The position numbers and the translations under genes are program-made. From assembly GCF_049705945.1 (NCBI RefSeq), contig NZ_JBNAMV010000004.1:806001-870000 (forward strand): a stretch of DNA of 64,000 nt, given 5' to 3'. The notes beneath the pieces are model-generated. The model had not been told where the DNA came from. It searched no databases and saw only the letters and a program-made list of their open reading frames with translations. Shown in pieces: positions 51,409 to 60,040 of the stretch (the first letter of the stretch is position 1; each line of letters begins with the position of its first letter). The stretch is from Salarchaeum japonicum_A. Its GTDB lineage: Archaea; Halobacteriota; Halobacteria; Halobacteriales; Halobacteriaceae.

Positions 51409-52152
51409 TCAGGCGTCGTGTTCCGCGCTGTTGTCCCGCGGTTCGTATCCCAGCACGTCGCGGGCGCGTTCGAGGCTGTAGTACTTCCGGTCGTTGTCGC
51501 TGATGCCGTACACGATTTCGTAGGCGTAGTCGGCTTCGATGCAGCGTTCGAAGAGGTGCGCGCAGTCCCGGTAGGAGAGCCACATCGCTTGGCCGCGTTC
51601 GTAGTCGATGGGCGGATGGCCTTTGGTGAGGTTGCCGATGCGGACGCAGACGACGGAGAGGTCGTGTTCGTCGTGGTAGTAGCGGCCGAGGACTTCGCCG
51701 GCGGCCTTCGAGACGCCGTAGAGGTTGCTGGGTCGGGGGAGTTCGGTGCCGTCGAGCGCGAAGTCGTCGTCTTCGCGGTAGAGGCCTGGTTTGCGGTCGG
51801 TCTCGTAGTGGCCGACGGCGTGGTTGGAGGACGCGAACGCGAGTTTGTCGACGCCGGCGTCGACGGCGGCCTCGTAGACGGTCTGAGCGCCGTCGATGTT
51901 GTTCGCGAGGACGGAGTCCCAGGGTGCGTCCGGGCGGGGGTCGCCGGCGAGGTGGATGACGGCGCCGACGCCCTGCATGGCGTCGCGGACGACATCCTCG
52001 TCGGTGATGTCGCCGACCACGACTTCGTGGTCGGCGGCGGCTTCGGGGGGTTCGCGGTCGAACAGTCGCCAGTCGTAGTCGTCCTCGTTACCGCCGAGGA
52101 TGGCCTGTCCGACGCGCCCCGACGCGCCCGTGAGCAGTACCGGGTCGTCCAT
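51409..52152 (-). CDS. azf: Archaeal NAD-dependent glucose-6-phosphate dehydrogenase (Azf type)
   Basis: 247-residue extended-SDR protein. The Rossmann motif is LLTGASGRVGQAIL, the active-site Tyr/Lys pair is in NLYGVSKAAGE, and VIHLAGDPRPD and FASSNHAVGHYE are typical. It resembles the Haloferax azf product, which oxidises glucose-6-phosphate to the lactone with NAD+ in the oxidative pentose phosphate route and is unrelated to the classical enzyme. Without biochemical data, UDP-sugar epimerase activity is the alternative. The ATG at 52152 is chosen; an in-frame GTG lies four codons upstream. Confidence 0.82.
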   Translation of the reverse strand: MDDPVLLTGASGRVGQAILGGNEDDYDWRLFDREPPEAAADHEVVVGDITDEDVVRDAMQGVGAVIHLAGDPRPDAPWDSVLANNIDGAQTVYEAAVDAGVDKLAFASSNHAVGHYETDRKPGLYREDDDFALDGTELPRPSNLYGVSKAAGEVLGRYYHDEHDLSVVCVRIGNLTKGHPPIDYERGQAMWLSYRDCAHLFERCIEADYAYEIVYGISDNDRKYYSLERARDVLGYEPRDNSAEHDA

Positions 52153-52241
52153 TCGAGTAGACACTCGGCGAGTGGGAAAATCAATGGTGCGGTTCCGGTC
52201 GGAGGCGACACGGCTTACTCGCCGCGGGTTCGAGGACGGGT

Positions 52242-52577
52242 ATGGCGAGCACTCCGGAGGAGGCGTGTTTCGAGGCGGGAATCAAGTTCGGGACGCTCTA
52301 CCATCAGTTCGCGGGGACGCCGGTGAGTCCCGGGAGCGCGGCGTCGCTGGAGCGCGCTATCGAGGAATCCATCGAGAATCAGCCGTACTGCGAGCGCGTG
52401 TCGGTGGAGATTCTCACCGACCGTTTAGACACCGCGCACGGGTACACGGAGTTGACGGGCGAGTACATGGAGGTCGAACTCGTCGTCGCGTACGAGGGCG
52501 CGACCGTGGTGGCGTCGATGGAGATGGCGGACGGCTATCCGCTGATGCGCCTCGATTCGGTGGAGAACGCGGCGTAG
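52242..52577 (+). CDS. mptD: Archaeal dihydroneopterin aldolase MptD
   Basis: A 111-residue protein of the MptD family (former DUF372), which makes 6-hydroxymethyl-dihydropterin in archaeal pterin biosynthesis. The family block EACFEAGIKFGTLYHQFAG near the start and SLERAIEESIENQPYCE are clear. No bacterial FolB is implied. It is divergent from azf and lies 31 bases before the next gene, which has its own TATA element. Confidence 0.9.
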   Translation: MASTPEEACFEAGIKFGTLYHQFAGTPVSPGSAASLERAIEESIENQPYCERVSVEILTDRLDTAHGYTELTGEYMEVELVVAYEGATVVASMEMADGYPLMRLDSVENAA

Positions 52578-52578
52578 T

Positions 52579-52585
52579 TTTAAAC
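52579..52585 (+). promoter_or_regulatory. TATA element of the 52609 gene
   Basis: The run gttttaaa lies some 25-30 bases before the ATG at 52609, directly after the mptD stop. Its position suggests a separate leaderless transcript. Confidence 0.55.
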
Positions 52586-52608
52586 CACTCTCCGTCGAAT
52601 TCCCGGGT

Positions 52609-53001
52609 ATGAGTGACATGGCGGACGACGAGCTGTTCGGCGAGGCGGCGGACGAAATCCGCGGCGACGTGGAAGAACACCTCGATGCGGCGCGTGCGGC
52701 CCTGCCGGACGCGGACGCCATCTGGACGGTCGAGGCGGACAACACGCTCGGCGTGCTCAACGGCCTGCGGTCCGCGCTCGCAGCCGAGGAGGTCGAGAGC
52801 CACCTGCGGGACGCGAAGAAGTGGTTCACCATCGGCGAGCGCGCGGACGCCTTCGAGGACGCAGACGACCTCCGCGAGGAAATCGAGTCAATCGAGGACG
52901 TTCTCGACGACCTCGAAGAGGTCTCCGAGAAAGTCGGCGACCTCGCGTCCACCATCCCGGAACTCCGGGGGGAACTGGAGAGCCTGGACGACGAGGAGTA
53001 G
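52609..53001 (+). CDS. Conserved-type haloarchaeal coiled-coil protein, function unknown
   Basis: 130 residues, almost fully helical. After an acidic start (MSDMADDELFGEAADEIRGD) come amphipathic helices with TVEADNTLGVLNGLRSAL and DAKKWFTIGERADAFED, and a C-terminal coiled coil (LEEVSEKVGDLASTIPELRG). No catalytic motif is visible. It has its own promoter and ends 3 bases before the end of the converging gene. Confidence 0.75.
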   Translation: MSDMADDELFGEAADEIRGDVEEHLDAARAALPDADAIWTVEADNTLGVLNGLRSALAAEEVESHLRDAKKWFTIGERADAFEDADDLREEIESIEDVLDDLEEVSEKVGDLASTIPELRGELESLDDEE

Positions 53002-53003
53002 GG

Positions 53004-53414
53004 TTACGTCTCGTCGAGTTCCCAGTCGGTGTGTTCTTCGATAGTGCCGAGAATCGCTTTCACGACGTTCTCCTCGGCCTCGAAGTAGGGCGTATCGACG
53101 GCGACCGCCAGCCCCTCGCCGTCGGAGACGACGAAGTTCATCTCGGTGGCCTCGGAGAACACGACGAGGCGACAGTAGAGGTCGCCGTGGCGGCGCTGGA
53201 AGACGCTGTTGAGGTAGTTCTTCTCCAAAGTTTCGAGACGCATCTCCTCGACGGCCTCGTCGAGTTCGTCTTCCGTGTAGCGTTCGCGGACGTCGTCGCG
53301 GACGTAGTGGAGCGTGTAGTTGTCCCGAGTGTAGCCGACGATAGAGCGGAGGTGGTCGCCGGCCTGGTCGCGGAGCGCGGCGACGACGACGTCCCCGAAT
53401 TCTTCGGAATCCAT
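53004..53414 (-). CDS. Hypothetical haloarchaeal protein (helix plus beta sheet)
   Basis: 136 residues. The N-terminus (DVVVAALRDQAGDHLRSIVGYT) is helical, and the central part (YVRDDVRERYTEDELDEAVEEMR) is highly charged. The C-terminal half is beta-rich, with RHGDLYCRLVVFSEATEMNF. A similar layout (helix, RY..., beta strands) appears in the protein at 61428-61793, so they may be paralogues. No known function. It converges on the coiled-coil gene. Confidence 0.75.
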   Translation of the reverse strand: MDSEEFGDVVVAALRDQAGDHLRSIVGYTRDNYTLHYVRDDVRERYTEDELDEAVEEMRLETLEKNYLNSVFQRRHGDLYCRLVVFSEATEMNFVVSDGEGLAVAVDTPYFEAEENVVKAILGTIEEHTDWELDET

Positions 53415-53459
53415 GATCGAGGCGTTTTCTCGGGCGCGAGAAAGCAGTTTCGGCGGGTG

Positions 53460-54197
53460 TTACTTGTGCGGCGGTCGGCCGTTCTCCCGGGACGCGAGGC
53501 GGTCGACGAGCCGGCAGAGCGCGTCGGTCGCGAGCGCGAGGAGGTCCGCGCCGCGGTCCGCGGTTCCGTCGGTTGGGTCGCCGACGACGCCGTTCTCGGT
53601 GAACTCCGCGGCGTCGTACGCGAGGTTCGTGTAGCTCGTCCACTCGCCCCAGCCGTCGCTCGCGCCGTCGCGGGCGGCCTCGACGCGGTCTTCGCGCACG
53701 AGGTCGGGATGGGTGTGTCGGAGGAAGGCGGTTTCGAGCGGGCCGGCGTGGCCCATGTCGGAACTGTGGTCGCCGACGGCGTCGAACCAGGTGTAGGCGG
53801 CGGCGTACGCGTCCTCGTGGCGGGTGATGTCGGCGGCGACTTCGCGGAGCGCGTCGGTGTTGCCGCCGTGGCCGTTCACGAAGACGATGGTGCGCCAGTC
53901 GTGGTCGAGGAGGGAGGTGGCGGCGTCCCGGACGTAGTCGCGGAAGGTGTCGGGGGAGACGTACATCGTTCCGGGGAACTGGCGGTGTTCCTCGCTGATG
54001 CCGACCGTAATCGTGGGTGCGACGGCGAGCGTGTCGTCGTAGGCGTCGTCCGCCGCGTCGGCGACAGTTTCGGCGGTGAGGTGGTCGGTACCGAGCGGGG
54101 CGTGCGGGCCGTGCTGTTCGGTGGAGCCGACGGGAACCAGAACGGCGTCCGGGTCGAGGTCGGTCGTGTCCGGCCACGCTGCCTCGCTGAGTCGCAT
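53460..54197 (-). CDS. Creatininase-family amidohydrolase, possible ArfB-type formamide deformylase
   Basis: 245 residues with the family metal sites: PVGSTEQHGPHAPLGTDHL (Glu, His and Asp ligands), EEHRQFPGTMYVS, and FVNGHGGNTDAL with its His. In archaea the ArfB member deformylates an early intermediate of riboflavin and F420 synthesis, while other members hydrolyse creatinine or mycofactocin precursors. Riboflavin synthase lies 3.6 kb away, which is weak support for ArfB. The start MRLSEAAWPD at 54197 is used. Confidence 0.78.
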   Translation of the reverse strand: MRLSEAAWPDTTDLDPDAVLVPVGSTEQHGPHAPLGTDHLTAETVADAADDAYDDTLAVAPTITVGISEEHRQFPGTMYVSPDTFRDYVRDAATSLLDHDWRTIVFVNGHGGNTDALREVAADITRHEDAYAAAYTWFDAVGDHSSDMGHAGPLETAFLRHTHPDLVREDRVEAARDGASDGWGEWTSYTNLAYDAAEFTENGVVGDPTDGTADRGADLLALATDALCRLVDRLASRENGRPPHK

Positions 54198-54255
54198 ACC
54201 AGGGGGGACGATAGAGACCGTAATCGGCCTTTCCCTTCGTGTATCGGCCGACGGC

Positions 54256-54264
54256 ATTAATATA
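54256..54264 (+). promoter_or_regulatory. TATA element of the small zinc protein gene
   Basis: attaatata stands about 27-35 bases before the ATG at 54291, in GC-rich surroundings. It is a good leaderless promoter candidate. The spacer up to the creatininase start holds no gene. Confidence 0.6.
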
Positions 54265-54290
54265 GGCGAAAGAAAAAGAGAGGTACAGTC

Positions 54291-54449
54291 ATGCCGGAGT
54301 GCCAGAACTGCGAGTCGTTCGTGACGGACGCGTACGCACGAGTGTTTACGCCGGATGGCGAGTCCGAGCCGCGCGTCTGTCCGAACTGCGAGGACAAGAT
54401 TCGGGACGGTGCACAGGTGAGAGAGGCCCGGTCGACCCGGCGAACGTAA
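54291..54449 (+). CDS. Small C4 zinc-finger protein
   Basis: 52 residues, too short for many gene finders but well supported by its ATG at 54291, TAA at 54447, and a TATA element. Four cysteines form two CxxC pairs: CQNC near the start and CPNC at about 30-33. The tail REARSTRRT is basic. Small CxxC-x-CxxC proteins are frequent in haloarchaea and may bind DNA, RNA or partners. It precedes the UvrD-like helicase by 47 bases. Confidence 0.7.
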   Translation: MPECQNCESFVTDAYARVFTPDGESEPRVCPNCEDKIRDGAQVREARSTRRT

Positions 54450-54496
54450 CCGCGAAGTCACGCTATTTATACGGTATCGGTCCCTGTTGTTGTCCA

Positions 54497-56338
54497 ATGA
54501 CCGAGTCGGAGCCGGCAGTCACCAGGTTGTTCGGTGGGCCGGGTAGCGGGAAGACGACCGCACTGCTCGACCGCGTGGAGGAAATCCTCGAAGACGAGGA
54601 CGTGGACGTTCGCGACGTTCTCGTCGTCTCCTACACTCGCGCTGCGGCCGCCGAGGTCCGTGAGCGCCTGGCGGAGCGGTTGGACGTGAACCCGCGGTCG
54701 CTGCAGGGGAACGTCTGCACGATGCACGCGAAGGCGTACGAACTCCTCGACCTCTCGCGGAGCGACGTGGTTGGGGAGTCCGCGAAGGAAGATTTCTGTG
54801 AGGACTACGGGCTGCCGTACGAGGACGAGTACTCTTCGGGGAGTCGGCGGACGGCGCGTTCGACGACGCTCGGGAACAAAGTCATCGCGACGAGCCAGTG
54901 GCTCCAGCGAACCAGCCGCGACGTGGCGGACTGGTACGACGTGCCGTTCCGGTGGAACGACGAGGAAGTCCGGCTTCCACCCGATATCGACGAGAACGCG
55001 CAGACCGGGAACAAGTACACGCCGACGTGGCCGTCGGACGACGACCGCTTCGACATCCCTGAAGCGATTCGCGCGTGGCGGACGTACAAGGGCGAGGAGG
55101 GGCTCGTCGGGTTCGCGGACATGCTCGAACGCGTGGAGCAGCGGTCGCTCGTCCCGCGAGTCGACTACCTCGTCATCGACGAGTTCCAGGACATCACGAC
55201 GCTCCAGTACGACGTGTACGAGGAGTGGAAGCCGCACATGGAGTCGGTGCTCATCGCGGGTGACGACGACCAGGTCGTGTACGCGTGGCAGGGCGCTGAC
55301 CCCGACCTCCTCCTCGAAACCGAGGTGACAGACGATGTCATCCTCCCGAACTCCTACCGCCTCCCCTCGGAAGTTCTGAAGGTAGTGCAGCAGGAGGTCG
55401 GGCACATCGAGAACCGCCAGGAGAAGGACCTCAAGCCGCGGAAGGAGGGCGGCACCGTGGAGGCGGTGGAGAGCCCGTCGATGCTGGACGTGGCGCGGAA
55501 CGTGAAGCAGACCATCGCCGCGACGGAGGACGACACGGTGATGGTGCTGTTCCGGGCGCGCTACCAGCTGTTCGAGTTCGTGGACGAGTTCATCGGGAAC
55601 GGCATCCCGTTCAAGGCATTGACCGACCAGCGCCTGTGGACGGACCGCCTCGCGGACTACGTGCACGCGGTGGAGAAAATCGACGCTGGGGACCCGGTGA
55701 CCGCGCTCGAAGCGCGGCGGGTCGTCGATATGCTGCAGGATTCGGCGTTCAGCACGAACGAGCGCAGCGACCTCCGGGACGAAATCGAGGACCGCGAGGA
55801 GGCCGCGGAGACCGAGGACGCGACCGAAATCGAGATCGGCGCGGACGTGATTCAGGAGTACGCGCCGTTTATGCCGTCGCCGGGCGCGGCCGCGGACATG
55901 CTGCGGAAGGTGACGCGCTACCAGCGCAAGTCCGTGGACGCGTACTTCGCGGGCGACTACCGCGGGATGGACCCCACTCGCGTCCGCGTCGGAACGATTC
56001 ACTCCGCGAAGGGCCGCGAGGCGGACCACGTCTTCCTCGGGACGGACCTGACGGAGAAGGTCGTCGAGCAGATGGCGGCGACCGTCGAGGAGTCCGAGAT
56101 TCCGGACGGCGTGGAGGAGTTCACGCGACAGACCGACCCGGTTCCGCTCGTGACGGACAACGAGCGCCGCGTGTTCTACGTCGGGATGAGCCGCGCGCGC
56201 GAGCGCCTCGTGCTCATGCAGAACGTCATCAACGGCGCGCCGACGCTCCCCATCGACGTGTTGCTGTACGGGGAGCCGTCGGGCGCGCCGCTGGAGGAGT
56301 CGCTCGGTGACGCGGAAGCCCCCATCCAGCTGAACTGA
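54497..56338 (+). CDS. UvrD/Rep-family superfamily 1 DNA helicase
   Basis: 613 residues. Motifs in order: Walker A FGGPGSGKTTALL, motif Ia TRAAAAEVRERL, motif II VIDEFQDIT, motif III VVYAWQGADPDLLLE, motif V TIHSAKGREADHVFLG and motif VI FYVGMSRARERLVLM. The protein is smaller than bacterial UvrD (about 720) and lacks its C-terminal extension. It unwinds DNA in repair or restart. The ATG at 54497 is used, as upstream sequence does not extend the family. It overlaps the next gene by one base (TGATG). Confidence 0.92.
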   Translation: MTESEPAVTRLFGGPGSGKTTALLDRVEEILEDEDVDVRDVLVVSYTRAAAAEVRERLAERLDVNPRSLQGNVCTMHAKAYELLDLSRSDVVGESAKEDFCEDYGLPYEDEYSSGSRRTARSTTLGNKVIATSQWLQRTSRDVADWYDVPFRWNDEEVRLPPDIDENAQTGNKYTPTWPSDDDRFDIPEAIRAWRTYKGEEGLVGFADMLERVEQRSLVPRVDYLVIDEFQDITTLQYDVYEEWKPHMESVLIAGDDDQVVYAWQGADPDLLLETEVTDDVILPNSYRLPSEVLKVVQQEVGHIENRQEKDLKPRKEGGTVEAVESPSMLDVARNVKQTIAATEDDTVMVLFRARYQLFEFVDEFIGNGIPFKALTDQRLWTDRLADYVHAVEKIDAGDPVTALEARRVVDMLQDSAFSTNERSDLRDEIEDREEAAETEDATEIEIGADVIQEYAPFMPSPGAAADMLRKVTRYQRKSVDAYFAGDYRGMDPTRVRVGTIHSAKGREADHVFLGTDLTEKVVEQMAATVEESEIPDGVEEFTRQTDPVPLVTDNERRVFYVGMSRARERLVLMQNVINGAPTLPIDVLLYGEPSGAPLEESLGDAEAPIQLN

Positions 56339-57486
56339 TGGTCGCGCCGGAGACGACGTTCGCGTTCCTCTACGACGAACTCGAAGCCCGGGACGCCGCC
56401 GGGTTCGTGCACGTCGGCGGCCGGTTCGACGACACCTTGCGGTATCTCACGCGCTTCTCGGGTTCCGACGACCGGTACGCGTTCGTGTTCGTCGGCGGCG
56501 ACGCGATACTGTGCGCGCCCGACGGCTTCGAGCGACAGGCGCGCCGCGAGTTCACGGGCGACTACGTGTACACGCCCGAGGACCTGCGCGCGGACACGCC
56601 GGGCGGGCGCGCGGTCGAGGTCTTAGCGGCGTACGACGCGGACGGAACCGTACTCGTCCCGCAGGACGTGCCGCACGACGCCGCCGTCCGCCTCGAACGC
56701 GCCGGGTTCGAGGTCGCGTCCACCGACGCGGTGGCGCGCGAACGCGTCGTGAAGGACCCGGAGGAAATCGAAGCGTTGCGGAAGGCGCAGGCCGCGGCGA
56801 CCGCGGGGATGCGGCGCGCGGAGACCGTGCTCGCCGCCGCTGACGCGGACGGCGCGGACGACGCACTACAGTACGAGGGCGAGCGATTAACGACGACCCA
56901 CCTCCGCCGCGAGGTGGACGCGGCGGTCGTCCGCGAGGGCGCGCTCCCCGGGGAGAACACGGTGGTCGCGGCGGGCGGCGCGTGCACGGACCGCCACTTC
57001 CGCGGGGACGTGCCGGTACGGCCGGGCGAGACCGTCGTCGTCGCCCTCGCGCCGCGGGGGCCGCACGGCTACCACGGCGCCTTGACCCGGACGTTCGTCG
57101 TGGACTCGGACGGCGGCTGGGAGCGCCGCGCGTTCCTCGCGGTCGAGTCCGCCCAGCAGGTGGGCCTGGACGAACTCGCGGGCGGCGCGGACGCGAGCCT
57201 CGTGCACGAGGAGACGGCGGCGGAAATCGGCGCGTACGGTTTCCCCGCGGGCTACGGCGACACCGGATTCACGCACGGCGCGGGCTACGGTGTCGGCGTG
57301 AGTCGGCGAGAGAGCCCCGACCTGCGGGACGACACGCGCCTCGAACCCGGGACGGTGCTCGCGATAGAACCGGGCGTCTACGACCCGAGCGAGGGCGGCG
57401 TCCGCCTCGGCGACCTCGTGGTCGTCACCGACGACGGGTTCGAGTTCCTCGGCGAGTATCCGCGCTCGTTCACGCCGCGCGCCTAG
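56338..57486 (+). CDS. M24-family aminopeptidase (Xaa-Pro dipeptidase-like)
   Basis: 382 residues. The N-terminal creatinase-like domain (about 1-140) precedes a pita-bread catalytic domain with GGACTDRHFRGD and the C-terminal FTHGAGYGVGVSRRESPDL and AIEPGVYDPSEGGVRLGDL. The last two hold the His and Glu metal ligands. Two Asp ligands usually found in a DxGxxxxGYxxDxTR stretch are less clear here (VVVALAPRGPHGYHGAL). Activity as peptidase is thus probable but not certain. It is coupled to the helicase by a one-base overlap. Confidence 0.82.
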   Translation: MVAPETTFAFLYDELEARDAAGFVHVGGRFDDTLRYLTRFSGSDDRYAFVFVGGDAILCAPDGFERQARREFTGDYVYTPEDLRADTPGGRAVEVLAAYDADGTVLVPQDVPHDAAVRLERAGFEVASTDAVARERVVKDPEEIEALRKAQAAATAGMRRAETVLAAADADGADDALQYEGERLTTTHLRREVDAAVVREGALPGENTVVAAGGACTDRHFRGDVPVRPGETVVVALAPRGPHGYHGALTRTFVVDSDGGWERRAFLAVESAQQVGLDELAGGADASLVHEETAAEIGAYGFPAGYGDTGFTHGAGYGVGVSRRESPDLRDDTRLEPGTVLAIEPGVYDPSEGGVRLGDLVVVTDDGFEFLGEYPRSFTPRA

Positions 57487-57710
57487 TCCTCGTCGTCGTC
57501 CGCGACGGCCGCAGCGGCTTCCTCGGCGGCGCGCTCGGGTGCGTCGAACGGCGTCGTGATGTAGCGTTCCGCGGCGAGCATCACGACCGCGATTGCGAGG
57601 AACGCCCAGCCCGTGTTGTGGCCGGCGACGACGCGGTTCACGCCGTACAACGCGACGGGGAGCGCGAACGCGAACGTCGCGGCGAACTTCACGGTGCCGA
57701 TGATACCCAT
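57483..57710 (-). CDS. Small membrane protein with acidic tail
   Basis: 75 residues: two hydrophobic helices (TVKFAATFAFALPVALYGV; WAFLAIAVVMLAAERYIT) and an Ala/Asp-rich tail ending DDDED. The ATG is at 57710. The stop shares CTAG with the peptidase gene. The family is common in haloarchaea as an uncharacterised membrane protein. It is divergent from riboflavin synthase with 75 bases between. Confidence 0.72.
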   Translation of the reverse strand: MGIIGTVKFAATFAFALPVALYGVNRVVAGHNTGWAFLAIAVVMLAAERYITTPFDAPERAAEEAAAAVADDDED

Positions 57711-57785
57711 ACCTGTCTTGGAGTGACGGAGCGCCCTAAACCCCGCGTTCGCAACACATTTGAGTCGCATCCCAGTACTGGACGT

Positions 57786-58376
57786 ATGTTCACGGGCATC
57801 GTCGAGGACACCGGCACGGTAGCGTCGGTGGAATCGACGGACGACGGCCGCAGGCTCCGCATCGAAACCACGGACCTGAGCGGGTTCGCGCACGGGCAGA
57901 GCATCAGCGTGAACGGCGTCTGCCTCACCGTCGAGGAGTACGGTGAAAACTGGTTTTCGGCGTTCACGGCGGCGGAGACGCTGGAGAAGACCTATCTGGG
58001 CGAACTCGACGAGGGCGACGTGGTGAACCTCGAACGCGCGCTCCCGGCGGACGGCCGCCTCGACGGCCACATCGTACAGGGGCACGTCGACACCGTCACG
58101 GAGGTCGTGGCGGTCAAGCAGGTGGGGGAGGACTGGACGTTCACGTTCGCGCTGCCGGACGGCTACGAGCGGTACGTCGCGGAGAAGGGGTCGGTGGCGC
58201 TCGACGGTATCAGCCTCACCGTCGCCGGCGTGGACGACGACGCGGGGACGTTCGACGTGGCGGTGATTCCGACGACGTACGACCTGACGACGCTCTCCGC
58301 GAAGGACGCCGGGAGCCCGGTGCACGTCGAGGTAGACGTGGTGGCGAAGTACGTCGAACGCCTCGACGCGTACTAG
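57786..58376 (+). CDS. ribE: Riboflavin synthase (bacterial-type, two lumazine-binding domains)
   Basis: Joins two dimethyl-ribityl-lumazine molecules to make riboflavin. It has 196 residues. Both lumazine-binding repeats are visible: MFTGIVEDTGTV with ISVNGVCLTV, and GRLDGHIVQGHVD with VALDGISLTVAG. The C-terminal helix KYVERLD fits. This is the bacterial type, not the archaeal RibC of methanogens. The ATG at 57786 begins with the standard MFTGI. The stop shares CTAG with the PrsW gene. RibB, RibH and Fad genes are not in view. Confidence 0.96.
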   Translation: MFTGIVEDTGTVASVESTDDGRRLRIETTDLSGFAHGQSISVNGVCLTVEEYGENWFSAFTAAETLEKTYLGELDEGDVVNLERALPADGRLDGHIVQGHVDTVTEVVAVKQVGEDWTFTFALPDGYERYVAEKGSVALDGISLTVAGVDDDAGTFDVAVIPTTYDLTTLSAKDAGSPVHVEVDVVAKYVERLDAY

Positions 58377-59392
58377 TCGACCCTGCGGACGGCGCTCTTG
58401 CGGTCGGTGTCGCCCTCGTCGTAGCGCGCGGCGTCCGATTCCTCGTAGGCCGCGCCGTAGCGCTTGAGCTTCCGGACGAGGACGGAGAGGAAGAAGCCGT
58501 CGTAGAGGAGGACGAACGCGATGAACACGAACCCTTCGGGGACGCCGAGTGGGTCGTAGACGAGATGGAGGTTGCTGACGGCGGTGTTGTAGGTGGCGTG
58601 GATGAACGCCGCGACGAGCAGTCCCTTCACGACGATTGGGCCCCTGTTCTCGGGGTTGAACTTCGCGAGGCCGAGGTAGTAGCCGGCGAACGCGGAGTAG
58701 ATGACGTGGCCGGGACCGGCGAACGTGCGGACGGCGGCTATCTGGAGGACGGCGACGTTCGCGTCGACGCCGGTCGCCTGGAGGGTCTGGAGCACGTCGC
58801 GGCCGATGTAGATGGCGTTCTCGATGGTGGCGAACCCGAGGCCGGCGACGGCTCCGTACACCGCGCCGTCGACGACGGCGTCGAAGCGGTCGCTGCGGTA
58901 GGCGTAGAGGCGGACGGCGAGGAGTTTCACGGTCTCCTCGACGGGCCCGACGACGAGGTAGAAGAAGACGACCATCCAGGTGACGCCGACGAGCGCGAAC
59001 GCCTGCTGGAAGGCCGTGTTGAGGACGGCGGCGAACCCGGCGAAGAGGAAGCCGAGGACGAAGGTCGCGGCGAGCAGGTGGAGGGGTTCGCCGGTGGTCG
59101 CGTCGGCGTGCCAGACGTAGGCGACGAGGCCGAGCGCGGGGAGGACGGAGAGGACGACGTACGCGGCGATGTAGGGACGCTGGAGGAACACGAACCCGAG
59201 GCTGGCGGCGAACAGCGCGAACACGACGAGGAGCGCGAGCGTGACGACGGCGTACCGACTGCCGGCGAGGAGGCCGTTGTGGACGGCGACCGCGGCCCGG
59301 TCGAGGAGGCCGCGGACTTCCCAGTCGGTGATGTCGTAGAGGTCGCGGTCGCCCGTGGCGGCGCGCTGCACTGGGTCGCGTTTCTCCGGCAT
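58373..59392 (-). CDS. PrsW-family intramembrane protease
   Basis: 339 residues with about nine transmembrane segments. Conserved PrsW/CAAX-protease-like motifs are present: GPVEETVKLLAVRL (double Glu), GLGFATIENAIYI, GPGHVIYSAFAGYYLG and AAFIHATYN (His). Bacterial PrsW cleaves anti-sigma factors; archaeal targets are unknown. The start MPEKRDPVQ at 59392 is chosen. The stop overlaps that of riboflavin synthase in CTAG. The arginine-rich C-terminus is cytosolic. Confidence 0.9.
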   Translation of the reverse strand: MPEKRDPVQRAATGDRDLYDITDWEVRGLLDRAAVAVHNGLLAGSRYAVVTLALLVVFALFAASLGFVFLQRPYIAAYVVLSVLPALGLVAYVWHADATTGEPLHLLAATFVLGFLFAGFAAVLNTAFQQAFALVGVTWMVVFFYLVVGPVEETVKLLAVRLYAYRSDRFDAVVDGAVYGAVAGLGFATIENAIYIGRDVLQTLQATGVDANVAVLQIAAVRTFAGPGHVIYSAFAGYYLGLAKFNPENRGPIVVKGLLVAAFIHATYNTAVSNLHLVYDPLGVPEGFVFIAFVLLYDGFFLSVLVRKLKRYGAAYEESDAARYDEGDTDRKSAVRRVD

Positions 59393-59482
59393 GCGCGAGT
59401 GGTACCGATGCGGCGTACAAAACCGTTCCCGCCCAAGAGATTTGTATGTCATAATATGCCTAAAGGAGACGGCTTATCTACG

Positions 59483-59617
59483 ATGGCCATGTCACCAGTT
59501 GGTATGGCATTCAGTCAGAGCCGCGGATTCCTGTACACGGAACCGCCGAAATCCGAGGAGGAACGAACACCGACGGCCGAGAGCGAGGGCACGACGGCGG
59601 CGCCCGCTGACGACTGA
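59483..59617 (+). CDS. Small protein of 44 residues, function unknown
   Basis: Frame from the ATG at 59483 (MAMSPVGMAFSQSRGFLYTE) to the TGA at 59615. An in-frame ATG at 59456 would add nine residues. I prefer 59483, because the AT-rich ataatatg at 59451-59458 lies 25 bases upstream and reads as a TATA box. The rest is polar and Thr/Glu-rich. No motif is recognised. Support is only the frame, the TATA spacing and the acidic make-up. Confidence 0.5.
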   Translation: MAMSPVGMAFSQSRGFLYTEPPKSEEERTPTAESEGTTAAPADD

Positions 59618-59647
59618 TTTTAGGGAGTGCGGTGTCGAGGTAGCCAC

Positions 59648-60040
59648 ATGTTGTTCGACCAGCGAGTGCGCACGGAACTCCACGACGCGGGCGTGGACCC
59701 GGCGACGCTCCGCGAGATAGAGGACCGCGTGGCGGCGGACGCGCGCGAGACGGCCGAGCGCGTGGCGGCGTTCTTCGACGCACAGGACACCGTCTACTCG
59801 GATATGGAGTTGACGCACAGTTCGAGCGAGCACCCCGAGCACGCCGTCGAGTACGCCGACCTGTTCACGCACAGCCAGGACGTGCACGGGTTCCTGCGGT
59901 TCGACACGTGGGGCGCGTACGTCGAAGACGCGCGCGTCCTCGACGACGCGGACGGGACGCCGACGGTCGTGGAGCTCGAACTCGGGCAGACGGTGCACGA
60001 CCGGGTGCGGTTCGCGCCCGACCGGGAGCGCCTGGAATGA
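59648..60040 (+). CDS. Hypothetical protein coupled to FAU-1
   Basis: 130 residues. Two helical parts (VRTELHDAGVDPATLREIED; VAADARETAERVAAFFDAQD) lead into a His-rich stretch (ELTHSSSEHPEHAVEYADLF) and a beta segment with HGFLRFDTWGAYVEDARV. No catalytic motif is plain. The stop overlaps the FAU-1-like ATG by 4 bases (ATGA), so it probably works with that RNA-binding enzyme. Confidence 0.78.
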   Translation: MLFDQRVRTELHDAGVDPATLREIEDRVAADARETAERVAAFFDAQDTVYSDMELTHSSSEHPEHAVEYADLFTHSQDVHGFLRFDTWGAYVEDARVLDDADGTPTVVELELGQTVHDRVRFAPDRERLE

